DNA of 26,255 bases from an uncultured Prevotellaceae bacterium (GCA_937877605.1 CALFJA010000063.1:1-26255); one strand, 5' to 3'. Counted from the first letter of the stretch, positions 1 through 6,880 are shown. Notes: generated by a model from the sequence alone, not told the origin. Made by a program: numbers and translations.

Positions 1-680
1 AAAAGCGGGAATACGACAGGATGGCCTATCATTTCGGAAGTTACCGTGCGGTATTCGGTCTGGCGGGAGTTGACGCATCCCAGCCCCGTAACAGCGTTGA
101 AAGTGCTACTGCCGCCTGTGTAGTAGAACTTCATTTGCGCCACATTGTCGGGCATCGGGTCCTTGCAGTAGAACTGTATCTTTGCCACGGCACGCTTCAG
201 TATGTAGGTCTTGCTGGTGGTGCCGCTCACCGTCAGCGTGGCGTAACAATAGAAAGTCTCGGTCACCTTGTTGTCAGGAAACTTCACTTCGTCGGGCTTC
301 GTAACAGTAATGTTGCCCGTTCCGTTGTGCGCAATGATCACCAACTGGTAGGTGCCCTCTTCCAACCGTACCTGATAGATGCCGAAATCGCTGCCGCCCG
401 ACTGCTGATGGGCAAGATGGCGGCGCTCGCCATCCTGGAATACGGCAAAAGTGACACGCTGGAAATAATCGCCAAGGGAAGCCGGCGGTGTGTAGGCTTC
501 ATCGTATTCGTTCTCGTACAGCACATTCTGGGGCAACACAGCCTGGATGGACACCAGATGGCCGGTGCCCTCTATTTCTCCACCACCCTCATCGCCGATA
601 TCCGACACCCTCTTCTCGCAACCGCAGAGCAGCAGCAACAGAAAGAGACCTGACAAGCATTGGAATCTAAGATGCTTCAT
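1..680 (-). CDS. FimB/Mfa2-type fimbrial anchor lipoprotein (partial, C-terminus beyond left edge)
   Basis: The frame is open from the ATG at 680 to the left edge, about 226 residues. The N-terminus is a lipoprotein signal: basic MKHLR, a long leucine stretch, then the lipobox LCGC with Cys about residue 21. The mature part starts with an acidic/glycine linker and continues into beta-rich sequence. A KRAVAKIQFYCK segment near residue 175 resembles the conserved KRxVAKI stretch of FimB/Mfa2 and fimbrillin-like proteins, which anchor or terminate fimbriae at the Bacteroidales outer membrane. A further C-terminal domain should lie outside the window. It is divergent from the gene at 820. I infer the exact subfamily from the lipobox and this motif; another fimbrillin-like surface lipoprotein is the main alternative. 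Confidence 0.75.
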   Translation of the reverse strand, partial: MKHLRFQCLSGLFLLLLLCGCEKRVSDIGDEGGGEIEGTGHLVSIQAVLPQNVLYENEYDEAYTPPASLGDYFQRVTFAVFQDGERRHLAHQQSGGSDFGIYQVRLEEGTYQLVIIAHNGTGNITVTKPDEVKFPDNKVTETFYCYATLTVSGTTSKTYILKRAVAKIQFYCKDPMPDNVAQMKFYYTGGSSTFNAVTGLGCVNSRQTEYRTVTSEMIGHPVVFPL

Positions 681-767
681 ATTTGTCTTCCGCAACATAG
701 AACTATCATGTTGAATTACAAAAATAGAAATAAAATTTGAAATGAAAGAAAAGAAGAAAAAAAACTA

Positions 768-775
768 TATCTTTG
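768..775 (+). promoter_or_regulatory. Predicted -7 element of the LolA-like/polyferredoxin operon
   Basis: TATCTTTG matches the Bacteroidetes -7 consensus TAnnTTTG and sits in a very A-rich stretch 45 bases before the ATG at 820. No good -33 TTTG is found at the usual 19-21 base spacing. An AGGAGG-like run follows at about 785-790 but is too far from the start codon to be an ordinary ribosome binding site. Confidence 0.45.
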
Positions 776-819
776 CACTCCAATAGGAGGCTTTATTACT
801 TTCTACTGAAAAACCAATC

Positions 820-1449
820 ATGCAACAAAGAGAGCGAATGTACCGCTTTATCCTGCTAATAACTGTATGTCTGTTATTCGGCGGTAAAGTTGCCTGTGCC
901 CAGAGTGAGACGCAGGCCCGGAACATCATTACCCGGACGCTGCAACTGGTGCAACATCCCGGTGGTGTAAAGTTGCGTTTCCATGCGAAGGCACTGGGAT
1001 TGTACTCCTATGCAGGCGAAATTATATACAAAGGCAATAAGTCCGTGACCTACACTTCGGACAAGACCATTTGGAACGACGGATACACGGCATGGGTGCT
1101 CAACAAGAAAAACAATTCCGTGACCATCCTGAAACCGGAAAACAACCAGAGCAACCGCATCGGCGACCAACTGAATCTGGTGAAAGACTGCCAACTGGAA
1201 CTTGAGGCGATGGGAGATTTTTGGAAGATTACCATGAAGCCCAAGAAGAAAAAAGGGTTCTTCAGCAAGGGAGAGGTATTGATAAGCAAAAAAAACTACC
1301 AGCCCATCCAACTGCGACTGAAATACCTGCAAGTTTGGATTACCATCCGTTTCCTCCAGTTCAATACGGGAGAATATCCCGAGTCGCTGTTCATCTTCGA
1401 CCCGCAGAAATACCCAAACACAAAGATTATCGACAAGCGAAAGAAATAA
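820..1449 (+). CDS. LolA-like outer-membrane lipoprotein carrier family protein
   Basis: 209 residues with a cleavable signal peptide (hydrophobic FILLITVCLLFGG, cleavage probably after ACA-QS). The mature protein has the LolA-type pattern: an early helix, then strands such as GEIIYKGNKSVTYTSDKTIWNDG, which corresponds to the carrier motif in which a polypeptide is interrogated for a membrane-attached state. LolA proteins ferry lipoproteins through the periplasm or, in related families, bind lipids there. A basic patch KPKKKKG occurs near residue 140. The start could also be the ATG at 838 (MYRFILL), which gives a more typical signal peptide. The next gene starts 21 bases downstream, so the two are probably co-transcribed. 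No LolCDE genes are visible, so a role outside classical lipoprotein sorting is possible. Confidence 0.7.
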   Translation: MQQRERMYRFILLITVCLLFGGKVACAQSETQARNIITRTLQLVQHPGGVKLRFHAKALGLYSYAGEIIYKGNKSVTYTSDKTIWNDGYTAWVLNKKNNSVTILKPENNQSNRIGDQLNLVKDCQLELEAMGDFWKITMKPKKKKGFFSKGEVLISKKNYQPIQLRLKYLQVWITIRFLQFNTGEYPESLFIFDPQKYPNTKIIDKRKK

Positions 1450-1470
1450 ACTTACCGCGAACAAGGTATT

Positions 1471-2151
1471 ATGACACAGAAAACATTCCACAGGCATTTC
1501 CAGACTCCAGGCGTTTCTTTCTACTGGATACTCTTTGCCTACCTCATCCTCGGATGGTTCTATCCTGCGGTGGGGCTCATCGCCCTCATCTGCATGGTCG
1601 AACCGGTTGCCACCGCCGTCTTCCGCGGCCGCTGGTGGTGTGGACATGTGTGCCCAAGAGGAAACATGTACGACCGGCTCATCTCCAAATACTCGCCACA
1701 CCGTTCTATTCCACGCTTTGTCCGTACCTTCGGCTTTCGCCTGTTCATGGTTTTCTTCATCTTCACCGTGTTCGGTGTGCAGATGTACTTCGCCTGGGGT
1801 AACTGGGGAGCAATGGGAAGAGTTTTCTGGAACATCATCCTGATGACAACCATTGTGGGTGTTACGCTGGCGTTCATCTACGCCCCCCGTACTTGGTGTT
1901 CCTTCTGTCCGATGGGCAGCCTCTCCTCATGGGCATCGCCAAAAGAGGGCAAACTGCCTGCGGGATTTAAGTGCATACATGTTGACAGCAGTTGCCAGAT
2001 GAGATGCAAGAGTTGCGCCCGCGTCTGCCCCATGCAGCTAACGCCCTATGAAAGCCGCGGACAAGCCGTCGGTTACCTGCACCCCGACTGCATCAAGTGC
2101 GGCAAGTGCGTGAAGGCCTGCCCCACAAAAATCATGGCATTAAAGAAATAG
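1471..2151 (+). CDS. Membrane-bound polyferredoxin (NapH/NosR/YccM-like 4Fe-4S protein)
   Basis: 226 residues. Hydrophobic segments at about 15-45, 88-112 and 116-140 are membrane-spanning candidates. Two paired-cysteine motifs typical of NapH/NosR-like proteins are visible: CGHVCP near residue 57 and CSFCP near residue 143. The C-terminus carries two 4Fe-4S clusters: a first with spacing C-x3-C-x2-C-x3-CP at about 174-186, and a canonical CxxCxxCxxxCP (CIKCGKCVKACP) at about 207-218. Such proteins pass electrons between the quinone pool and periplasmic or membrane redox partners. The partner is unknown: only the LolA-like gene lies beside it. A perfect terminator hairpin follows at 2182. Confidence 0.8.
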   Translation: MTQKTFHRHFQTPGVSFYWILFAYLILGWFYPAVGLIALICMVEPVATAVFRGRWWCGHVCPRGNMYDRLISKYSPHRSIPRFVRTFGFRLFMVFFIFTVFGVQMYFAWGNWGAMGRVFWNIILMTTIVGVTLAFIYAPRTWCSFCPMGSLSSWASPKEGKLPAGFKCIHVDSSCQMRCKSCARVCPMQLTPYESRGQAVGYLHPDCIKCGKCVKACPTKIMALKK

Positions 2152-2181
2152 TCGCGCGTAATATATATAAGGTGAAAAAAC

Positions 2182-2219
2182 AATCAGGGCGGTTAACCAG
2201 TTGGTTAACCGCCCTGATT
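2182..2219 (+). terminator. Perfect 18-bp stem terminator after the polyferredoxin gene
   Basis: The arm AATCAGGGCGGTTAACCA at 2182-2199 is exactly complementary to 2202-2219, with only GT between them, so the working loop is probably four bases. It is A-rich upstream (GGTGAAAAAAC) and ends in ATTT downstream. It lies 30 bases after the stop codon and separates this operon from the oppositely oriented tRNA. Confidence 0.8.
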
Positions 2220-2283
2220 TGCATTACTATCCATCCAAATGCATATCACTTCTTTACACGCCTGTTCTGTATGCATTGTATAC

Positions 2284-2317
2284 AAAAAAGAGACATCGCC
2301 AAAAGGCAATGTCTCTT
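2284..2317 (-). terminator. Rho-independent terminator of tRNA-His
   Basis: Read on the minus strand, AAGAGACATTGCC pairs with GGCGATGTCTCTT around a TTTT loop (one T-G mismatch or wobble) and is followed directly by a T run. The first base of the stem is the final A of the encoded CCA, so the terminator is fused to the tRNA end. Confidence 0.8.
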
Positions 2318-2394
2318 GGGGTGCCCGGTGGGACTCGAACCCACGACATTCAGAACCACAATCTGACGCTCTAACCAACTGAACTACGGGCACC
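2317..2394 (-). tRNA. tRNA-His (anticodon GTG)
   Basis: The minus strand gives a full cloverleaf: acceptor GTGCCCG pairing with CGGGCAC, the D arm AGTTCAGTTGGTTAGAGC, an anticodon stem TCAGA/TCTGA around the loop TTGTGGT (anticodon GTG), and a T arm with GGGTTCGAGTCCC. As expected for histidine tRNA, there is an extra 5' G (position -1, base 2394) opposite discriminator C73 (base 2320). CCA is encoded at 2319-2317. It has its own promoter and terminator. Confidence 0.97.
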
Positions 2395-2420
2395 ATGTGC
2401 TTCCGTTTCCGAAAGCGGTT

Positions 2421-2452
2421 GCAAAGTTAAGCCTTTTTTGCTTATATGCAAA
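2421..2452 (-). promoter_or_regulatory. Promoter of tRNA-His
   Basis: On the minus strand, TTTG (2452-2449), 19 bases, then TAACTTTG followed by C. This matches the Bacteroidetes -33/-7 consensus TTTG-N19-TAnnTTTG completely. The predicted transcription start lies about 20 bases before the mature tRNA 5' end. It sits just past the end of secG. Confidence 0.75.
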
Positions 2453-2469
2453 GAAATGGCTTTATTTTT

Positions 2470-2838
2470 TTATTGTGCAGGTGCAGGAGCGGGAGCCGGT
2501 GCTTCAGGAGCTGCTGGCTGTGCTGCATCAAAAGGTTGTGCGTTTGTGGGATTGGTTGTCTGTGTCTGAGTGGCTGCTTTTTCCAAAACACTGGTATCGG
2601 CCTGCGCCGTCGGAGCCACATAAGCACAGATAACGTTGAGCACAACCATTGCGGCAGCAAGTCCCCAAGTAAGTTTTTCAATGCTATTGGTAGTCTTGCG
2701 GACTCCGAGCACGGAATTTGCGCTTGAAAACTGCGATGAAAGTCCGCCACCCTTTGACTCCTGGATGAGCACGATAACAATCATCAGGAGCGAAACGAGC
2801 ACGATAAATACTACGAATAAAGTGTAGATGCCTGTCAT
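2470..2838 (-). CDS. secG: Preprotein translocase subunit SecG
   Basis: 122 residues. The family layout is clear: TM1 (TLFVVFIVLVSLLMIVIVLIQ, about 6-26), the cytoplasmic loop with the family signature QESKGGGLSSQF and SANSVLG, then TM2 (about 58-75, LAAAMVVLNVICAYVA). SecG is the small, non-essential partner of SecYE that aids SecA-driven export across the inner membrane. After TM2 there is a tail of about 45 residues rich in Ala, Pro, Gln and Thr, ending in alternating Ala-Pro, which makes the protein a little longer than the roughly 110-residue E. coli SecG. It is the last gene of the sigma-54 activator/lptE/TPR operon, 4 bases after the preceding stop. No convincing terminator follows before the tRNA promoter. 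Confidence 0.93.
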   Translation of the reverse strand: MTGIYTLFVVFIVLVSLLMIVIVLIQESKGGGLSSQFSSANSVLGVRKTTNSIEKLTWGLAAAMVVLNVICAYVAPTAQADTSVLEKAATQTQTTNPTNAQPFDAAQPAAPEAPAPAPAPAQ

Positions 2839-2842
2839 TGTC

Positions 2843-3577
2843 TTAACTGTTTATTTTGTTGTTATTAATAATCAATTTCTCTAAAAATCGGATTTGGTCT
2901 GCAAAATAAGCACTTTTTTTTGGATAATTCAAATTTAATTGCTGAATTATTTCAAGTGCTTTCTGATATCGCCCTTGCCGGATGTATATTTTAGCCAGGG
3001 TTTCCGTAAAGAATTCGGGGGACTCATTTTGCTCTCCAGGATCCTGTTCTGCGGATGCATTTGGAGAATCGGGAATATGCATCTGTCCCTTTTCTTTGGT
3101 GAGGAAGTTGTCAATCAGATTGGTCGTTTGGTCGTTTGCCCGTTTGGTTACTTCCTCTTGCTTTTGTGTTTCAAGCAGATAAGCCACATAGTCAATTGCC
3201 GCGTCGGCTGGTGTAGGCTTACGCTTCTTCTCGGTTTCTTGCATTTTCTCCTTCGGCAGGGTCTGCAGGAAGTCGTCTATCAGGTCAATGGTGCGTGTTT
3301 GGTCGCTGGGGCGTTGGGTTGTTTGGTCGTTTGACTGTTTGGCGATGCCCGTTTTCCTGCCTTCGACGAGGTCAAAGAGTTTCTTGCGGTTGAATATATA
3401 GATGGCCGAGCGTCGCAGTTCCTCATCAAAAGTCGGGTCGTGGAGCAAGTAAAGGTTCTGCAACATGAGTAACCTTGCCGTCTGGTAGTACGGATGCAGT
3501 GCCAACAAGGATCTCAACTCGTAAAGTGTGTCGCGGTCGAGCAGTTCCGGATGGTGTATAAGATGATTAATGTCCAT
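2843..3577 (-). CDS. TPR-like protein of the lptE-secG operon, function unknown
   Basis: 244 residues, no signal peptide. The N-terminus (about 1-75) is alpha-helical, with LHPYYQTARLLMLQNLYLL. The C-terminus has a TPR-like helix pair (ETLAKIYIRQGRYQKALEIIQQLNLNYPKKSAYFADQIRFLEKLI, about 190-235), usually a protein-protein interface. Between them is a low-complexity region with two copies of an NDQTT-type segment, each followed by a similar helix (LIDDFLQTLPKE near 98, LIDNFLTKEKG near 153). Those segments are encoded by 8-bp repeat arrays. It lies between lptE (9 bases) and secG (4 bases), an arrangement that to my knowledge recurs in Bacteroidales, so a role in the cell envelope is plausible but unproven. 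Confidence 0.75.
   Translation of the reverse strand: MDINHLIHHPELLDRDTLYELRSLLALHPYYQTARLLMLQNLYLLHDPTFDEELRRSAIYIFNRKKLFDLVEGRKTGIAKQSNDQTTQRPSDQTRTIDLIDDFLQTLPKEKMQETEKKRKPTPADAAIDYVAYLLETQKQEEVTKRANDQTTNLIDNFLTKEKGQMHIPDSPNASAEQDPGEQNESPEFFTETLAKIYIRQGRYQKALEIIQQLNLNYPKKSAYFADQIRFLEKLIINNNKINS
3122..3149 (-). repeat. 8-bp repeat array B inside the TPR-like gene
   Basis: On the plus strand the units are ggtcgttt, ggtcgttt, gcccgttt, then a decaying ggttactt. On the coding strand this is AAACGACC with period 8. Three units equal 24 bases, so the frame is kept; it encodes RANDQTT. Confidence 0.7.
3293..3340 (-). repeat. 8-bp repeat array A inside the TPR-like gene
   Basis: Six successive octamers on the plus strand: gcgtgttt, ggtcgctg, gggcgttg, ggttgttt, ggtcgttt, gactgttt. 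The coding-strand consensus is AAACGACC. It encodes SNDQTTQRPSDQTR, an 8-residue period (24 bases = 3 units). It is read in the same frame as array B. Confidence 0.75.
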
Positions 3578-3586
3578 TGTTGTCTG

Positions 3587-4108
3587 TTACCAGTTGGCCA
3601 CTGTTGCGTTGAATATTTGGTCTACAAGTTCCTCCACCATCTGTGTCACAAGTTCTTCCTGCACCGATGCAAGGCTTTGTGTTGTCTCGTAAGTGGTGGT
3701 CGCCGAGAATGAGCGTTCAAAGTCTTCATCGTGGTTTACATTGTTTGTGAAGCGGACATTGACAGTCATCTGCAGTTCGGTCTGTGCCGAATACCCCTCA
3801 GACGAGACGGATTTGTTGCGCTGGGAGTACTGCGTTATCTCCCCTTCTATTTTGAGGTCGCCGTTCCTTTTCACCTGTATCAGTTTGGTATGGTTGGCGA
3901 AATGGTCTTTCAGTTGGTTGTTCAACATCGGCGCCATCGGTCCCCACACATAACTTGAGCGGTTGATGAAGTCGTTCAGCTGTATGGTCTTGGTTTTTGT
4001 GTAGTCGATGCTTGCCCCGTTGAACTTATATCCTTGGAAGGAGCATGCCGAGAGGGTGATGAGGGCTACGAGCATTGTGAGCCGTGCCAAGAGGGAGTAT
4101 TGTTTCAT
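3587..4108 (-). CDS. lptE: LPS-assembly lipoprotein LptE
   Basis: 173 residues with a lipoprotein signal peptide and lipobox LSAC (Cys about residue 22), followed by SFQGYKFNGASIDY. Bacteroidetes LptE proteins have this form: the start of the mature protein, a segment with F.NRS (LNDFINRSSYV), and a LysR/alpha-beta fold (LKIEGEITQYS; TVNVRFTNNVN). LptE plugs and assists the LptD barrel that delivers LPS to the outer leaflet. It starts 11 bases after the sigma-54 activator and is followed 9 bases later by the TPR-like gene, so this is one operon. The family is weakly conserved in sequence; I rely on the lipobox, size and gene order as well as the motif. Confidence 0.85.
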   Translation of the reverse strand: MKQYSLLARLTMLVALITLSACSFQGYKFNGASIDYTKTKTIQLNDFINRSSYVWGPMAPMLNNQLKDHFANHTKLIQVKRNGDLKIEGEITQYSQRNKSVSSEGYSAQTELQMTVNVRFTNNVNHDEDFERSFSATTTYETTQSLASVQEELVTQMVEELVDQIFNATVANW

Positions 4109-4119
4109 TTCCGTAAGGA

Positions 4120-5364
4120 TTATTCGTCTTCGTTGTTCTTGAGGAGTCCGTAGTCTTTGATTCTTCTGTAGAGTGTCCGGTCGGAGATTCCGAGTTCCTG
4201 CGCGGCTTTCTTGCGGTTGCCGCCATTTCGTTCCAGTGCCTTTTCCACCATCACTCGTCCCACATCGTTCAGGTTGAGCGACTCAGGTTCGCTTATCTCC
4301 ACGGCATCTGCGTCCATGATGGCCTGCTCTGCATTGTGAGTGGCGACAATGCTGGGTGCCGGCACATCGAAGTGCGCCTGTGCCTGAAGCCTGCTGGCCT
4401 CCTCGGAAAGCACCACCTTGTCGTCAATCTGCTTGCGAATGGAGTTGATGTCCTTGCGCAGGTCGGTCACATTCTGCCCCAGTTCGTAGAGCATCTTGTA
4501 GAGCAGTTCGCGCTCATTCTCATAGGAATGGCTACCACCGCCATTGACCACAGCCAACTGTGTGCTTTCTGGATCCTGGGGAATATATTTTCGCAATACC
4601 TCAGCAGTTATCTCTCGCTCTGGAGCAAGCACTGACATTTGCTCGGTTATGTTCTTGAGTTCGCGGACATTGCCCGGCCACTTGTAGTGTTTCAGCAACT
4701 GTTTGGCATCTTCGGTGAGGCTGATGCGCGGCAAGCGGTATTTTTCAGCCATCTGCATAGCAAAGAGACGGAACAGAAGTACCACATCGTTGTCTCTCTC
4801 CCGGAGCGCTGGTATTTGGATGGGGATGGTGTTAAGGCGGTAGTACAGGTCTTCCCTGAAGCGTCCTTCGCTGATGGCCTTGCGCATATTAACATTCGTT
4901 GCGGCCACCACGCGTACATCGGTCTTCAGCACTTGCTGCCCTCCCACACGGATGTATTCTCCGGTTTCCAGCACGCGGAGCAGCCGTGCCTGGGTGGCCA
5001 GCGGCAGTTCACCCACCTCATCGAGGAAGATGGTACCTTTGTTGGCTATTCCGAAGTATCCGGCACTTTCGCCGATAGCACCCGTGAAGGAGCCCTTTTC
5101 ATGCCCGAAGAGTTCGCTGTCGATGGTTCCTTCGGGAATGGAGCCGCAGTTAATGGCGAAGTATTTCTCTCGGCGGCGGGGCGAATTGTCGTGAATGATA
5201 CGGGGGAAGATTTCCTTTCCCACGCCACTCTCGCCCTGTATGAGTACGCTGAGGTCGGTCGGTGCCACCTGCAAGGCGACATCGAGCGCATGGTTCAGGC
5301 CGGTGCTGTTACCCACTATCCCGTAACGCTGTTTTACACTTTGTAGTTCTTCTGGATTTCTCAT
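4120..5364 (-). CDS. Sigma-54-dependent transcriptional activator without receiver domain
   Basis: 414 residues from the ATG at 5364; an upstream in-frame GTG at 5391 would add nine residues but lacks support. The AAA+ domain begins near residue 17. Walker A GESGVGKE is at about 44-51, with the sigma-54 contact loop GSFTGA (canonical GAFTGA, A to S), Walker B GTIFLDEVGELP, and sensor/arginine-finger motif FREDLYYRLN. The C-terminus is a Fis-type helix-turn-helix (NRKKAAQELGISDRTLYRRIKDYGLL). A linker of about 100 residues before the HTH is predicted helical. No N-terminal receiver, PAS or GAF domain is present, so control must come from elsewhere. It heads the operon with lptE, the TPR gene and secG, which suggests a link to envelope biogenesis. 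Confidence 0.92.
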   Translation of the reverse strand: MRNPEELQSVKQRYGIVGNSTGLNHALDVALQVAPTDLSVLIQGESGVGKEIFPRIIHDNSPRRREKYFAINCGSIPEGTIDSELFGHEKGSFTGAIGESAGYFGIANKGTIFLDEVGELPLATQARLLRVLETGEYIRVGGQQVLKTDVRVVAATNVNMRKAISEGRFREDLYYRLNTIPIQIPALRERDNDVVLLFRLFAMQMAEKYRLPRISLTEDAKQLLKHYKWPGNVRELKNITEQMSVLAPEREITAEVLRKYIPQDPESTQLAVVNGGGSHSYENERELLYKMLYELGQNVTDLRKDINSIRKQIDDKVVLSEEASRLQAQAHFDVPAPSIVATHNAEQAIMDADAVEISEPESLNLNDVGRVMVEKALERNGGNRKKAAQELGISDRTLYRRIKDYGLLKNNEDE

Positions 5365-5444
5365 CGCTGACAAAATTACTGCTTTTCCCACAAAAAGTCT
5401 GCCAATTTTGCAGAAAAGTTTAGAAAATGGATGGTTGCTGCATA

Positions 5445-5484
5445 AAAAGCAAGTCCGCTTCCTTTGTAGGGAGGCGGACTTTTA
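5445..5484 (-). terminator. Terminator after the deoxynucleoside kinase pair
   Basis: On the minus strand AAGTCCGC (with CTCC) pairs with GCGGACTT (5451-5481 overall) around an A-rich loop and is followed by GC and five T. It is 25 bases past the kinase stop and 80 bases before the sigma-54 activator start. Confidence 0.75.
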
Positions 5485-5506
5485 TTGTATTTGTGGTTGC
5501 TGGCAG

Positions 5507-6136
5507 CTACTTGGTCTCCTCAAACGGGAAGAGTCCGAAGAGCTGCGAGTCGATCATGTCAGTCACTTTCTGGAAGTCGGAGGGATTGTTCCCGAATTTC
5601 ACATTGTCGCCGTCAATTACCAGCAGCCGTCCTTTGTAGGTGGCTATCCACTCCTCATAGCGTGCATTGAGGCCTTCCAGATAGTCTATTCTGATGGACT
5701 GTTCGAAGTCGCGGCCGCGCTTTTGTATCTGTTCCACCAGATTGGGAATGCTCGATTTTATATAGATCATCAGGTCAGGCAGGCTCACCAGCGATATCAT
5801 CAGGTCGAAGAGATCGGTGTAGTTTTCAAAGTCGCGGTCGGACATCATGCCCTGTGCGTGAAGGTTGGGGGCAAAGATGCGAGCATCTTCGAAGATGGTA
5901 CGATCCTGAATGACGGTATGTTTGCATTTTGAGATTTCCACCACTTCCTTGAATCGCTTGTTGAGGAAGTAGATTTGGGTATTGAACGACCAGCGTGGCA
6001 TGTCGGCATAGAAGTCGGCAAGGTAGGGATTGTTGTCAACGGGTTCGAATCTGGGTTCCCAGCCGTACCGTCTTGCAAGCATGGTGGTCAGCGTGGTTTT
6101 GCCACAACCAATGTTTCCGGCTATTGCGATGTGCAT
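5507..6136 (-). CDS. Deoxynucleoside kinase (second of tandem pair)
   Basis: 209 residues. P-loop GNIGCGKTT at 7-15, ERS/DRS-type motif QDRTIFED at about 82-89, and LID-region QKRGRDFEQ near 138 identify the dNK/thymidine-kinase-2-like family, which phosphorylates deoxyadenosine, deoxyguanosine or deoxycytidine in the cytoplasm for nucleotide salvage. Length matches the family. It follows its paralogue (6178-6804) by 41 bases, same strand, and a terminator comes after it. The usual DRS is DRT here, whereas the upstream copy keeps DRS. Tandem kinases in Lactobacillus form heterodimers with different specificity; the same is possible here but is inference. Confidence 0.9.
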   Translation of the reverse strand: MHIAIAGNIGCGKTTLTTMLARRYGWEPRFEPVDNNPYLADFYADMPRWSFNTQIYFLNKRFKEVVEISKCKHTVIQDRTIFEDARIFAPNLHAQGMMSDRDFENYTDLFDLMISLVSLPDLMIYIKSSIPNLVEQIQKRGRDFEQSIRIDYLEGLNARYEEWIATYKGRLLVIDGDNVKFGNNPSDFQKVTDMIDSQLFGLFPFEETK

Positions 6137-6177
6137 AATGTATAGTGTTTTAGTTAATTTTCTTGCGGTGGAAGGAC

Positions 6178-6804
6178 TTATATGTCACTGGGGAAGAGTC
6201 CGAACAGATGTGCATCGATTTTGTCTGTGATGGCAGCGAAGTCCTTCGGATTGTTCTGGAAGTCGATATTGTCCACCTCAACCACCATCAGTTTGCCCTT
6301 ATACTTATTAAATATAAAGTCCTCATATCGTTGGTTCAGGTTGGAGAGGTATTCCAGCGGCATGGTCTGTTCGTAGTCGCGGCCACGCTTCTGTATGTTG
6401 GCCACCAGGTGGGAGACGCTCGATTGCAGGTAAATCATCAGGTCTGGATACTTCACTATGGTGAGCATGTTCTCGAAGAGTTCCATATAGGCTTCAAAAT
6501 CGCGGTCGTCCATGTTGCCCATTGCCTTATTGTTGGCGGCAAAGACATAGACGCCCTCGAAGATGGAGCGGTCCTGGATGATGGTCTGCGACGACTGGCT
6601 GATTTCCAACAGGTCGCGAAAGCGCTGTTTAAGGAAGTACACCTCCAGATTGAACGACCAGCGGGGAATGTCCTTGTAGTAGTCTTCCAGATAGGGGTTG
6701 TAGTCCACCGACTCGAATCGGGGCACCCAGCCGTAATGCTTCGAAAGCATGGTGGTCAGCGTGGTTTTGCCACTTCCTATGTTTCCTGCTATGGCTATGT
6801 GCAT
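6178..6804 (-). CDS. Deoxynucleoside kinase (first of tandem pair)
   Basis: 208 residues, clearly similar along the whole length to the next gene. It begins with the same MHIAIAGNIG and P-loop GNIGSGKTT (7-15), carries QDRSIFEG at about 82-89, and has QKRGRDYEQ in the LID region. WSFNLEVYFLKQRF is the substrate-side helix seen in both. Role: ATP-dependent phosphorylation of purine or pyrimidine deoxynucleosides. The substrate cannot be assigned from sequence. The two proteins differ between residues 88 and 105 (GVYVFAANNKAMGNM here, DARIFAPNLHAQGMM downstream), near the substrate pocket. Confidence 0.9.
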   Translation of the reverse strand: MHIAIAGNIGSGKTTLTTMLSKHYGWVPRFESVDYNPYLEDYYKDIPRWSFNLEVYFLKQRFRDLLEISQSSQTIIQDRSIFEGVYVFAANNKAMGNMDDRDFEAYMELFENMLTIVKYPDLMIYLQSSVSHLVANIQKRGRDYEQTMPLEYLSNLNQRYEDFIFNKYKGKLMVVEVDNIDFQNNPKDFAAITDKIDAHLFGLFPSDI

Positions 6805-6872
6805 ATAAGGTGAAGATTTTGTTTTTCAGGAATTTAGGTTTGGAGTGACGGCGGTTGTCCGCTTCACTGCAA

Positions 6873-6880
6873 CAAAAGTA
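6873..6880 (-). promoter_or_regulatory. Predicted -7 element for the deoxynucleoside kinase operon
   Basis: TACTTTTG on the minus strand matches TAnnTTTG, 69 bases before the kinase ATG at 6804. A TTTG lies upstream but 23 bases away, longer than the usual 19-21. The leader would hold a small hairpin (GTGA-GCGG/CCGC-TCAC, about 6845-6868). Confidence 0.4.

Noticed and set aside
21..653. Open frame of 210 codons on the plus strand
   Set aside because: It lies antisense to the fimbrial-type lipoprotein, whose lipobox and motif fit a known family; the plus reading has no recognisable domain.
874..1701. 275-codon minus-strand frame across the LolA-like and polyferredoxin genes
   Set aside because: It is antisense to two real genes, has no family features, and spans their junction.
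3122..3340. CRISPR-like array
   Set aside because: Units are 8 bases with no spacers; this is a tandem repeat within a gene.
4639..5346. 235-codon plus-strand frame opposite the sigma-54 activator
   Set aside because: Antisense to a conserved AAA+ domain; no domain of its own.
6163..6813. 216-codon plus-strand frame opposite a deoxynucleoside kinase
   Set aside because: Antisense shadow created by the coding bias of the kinase gene.
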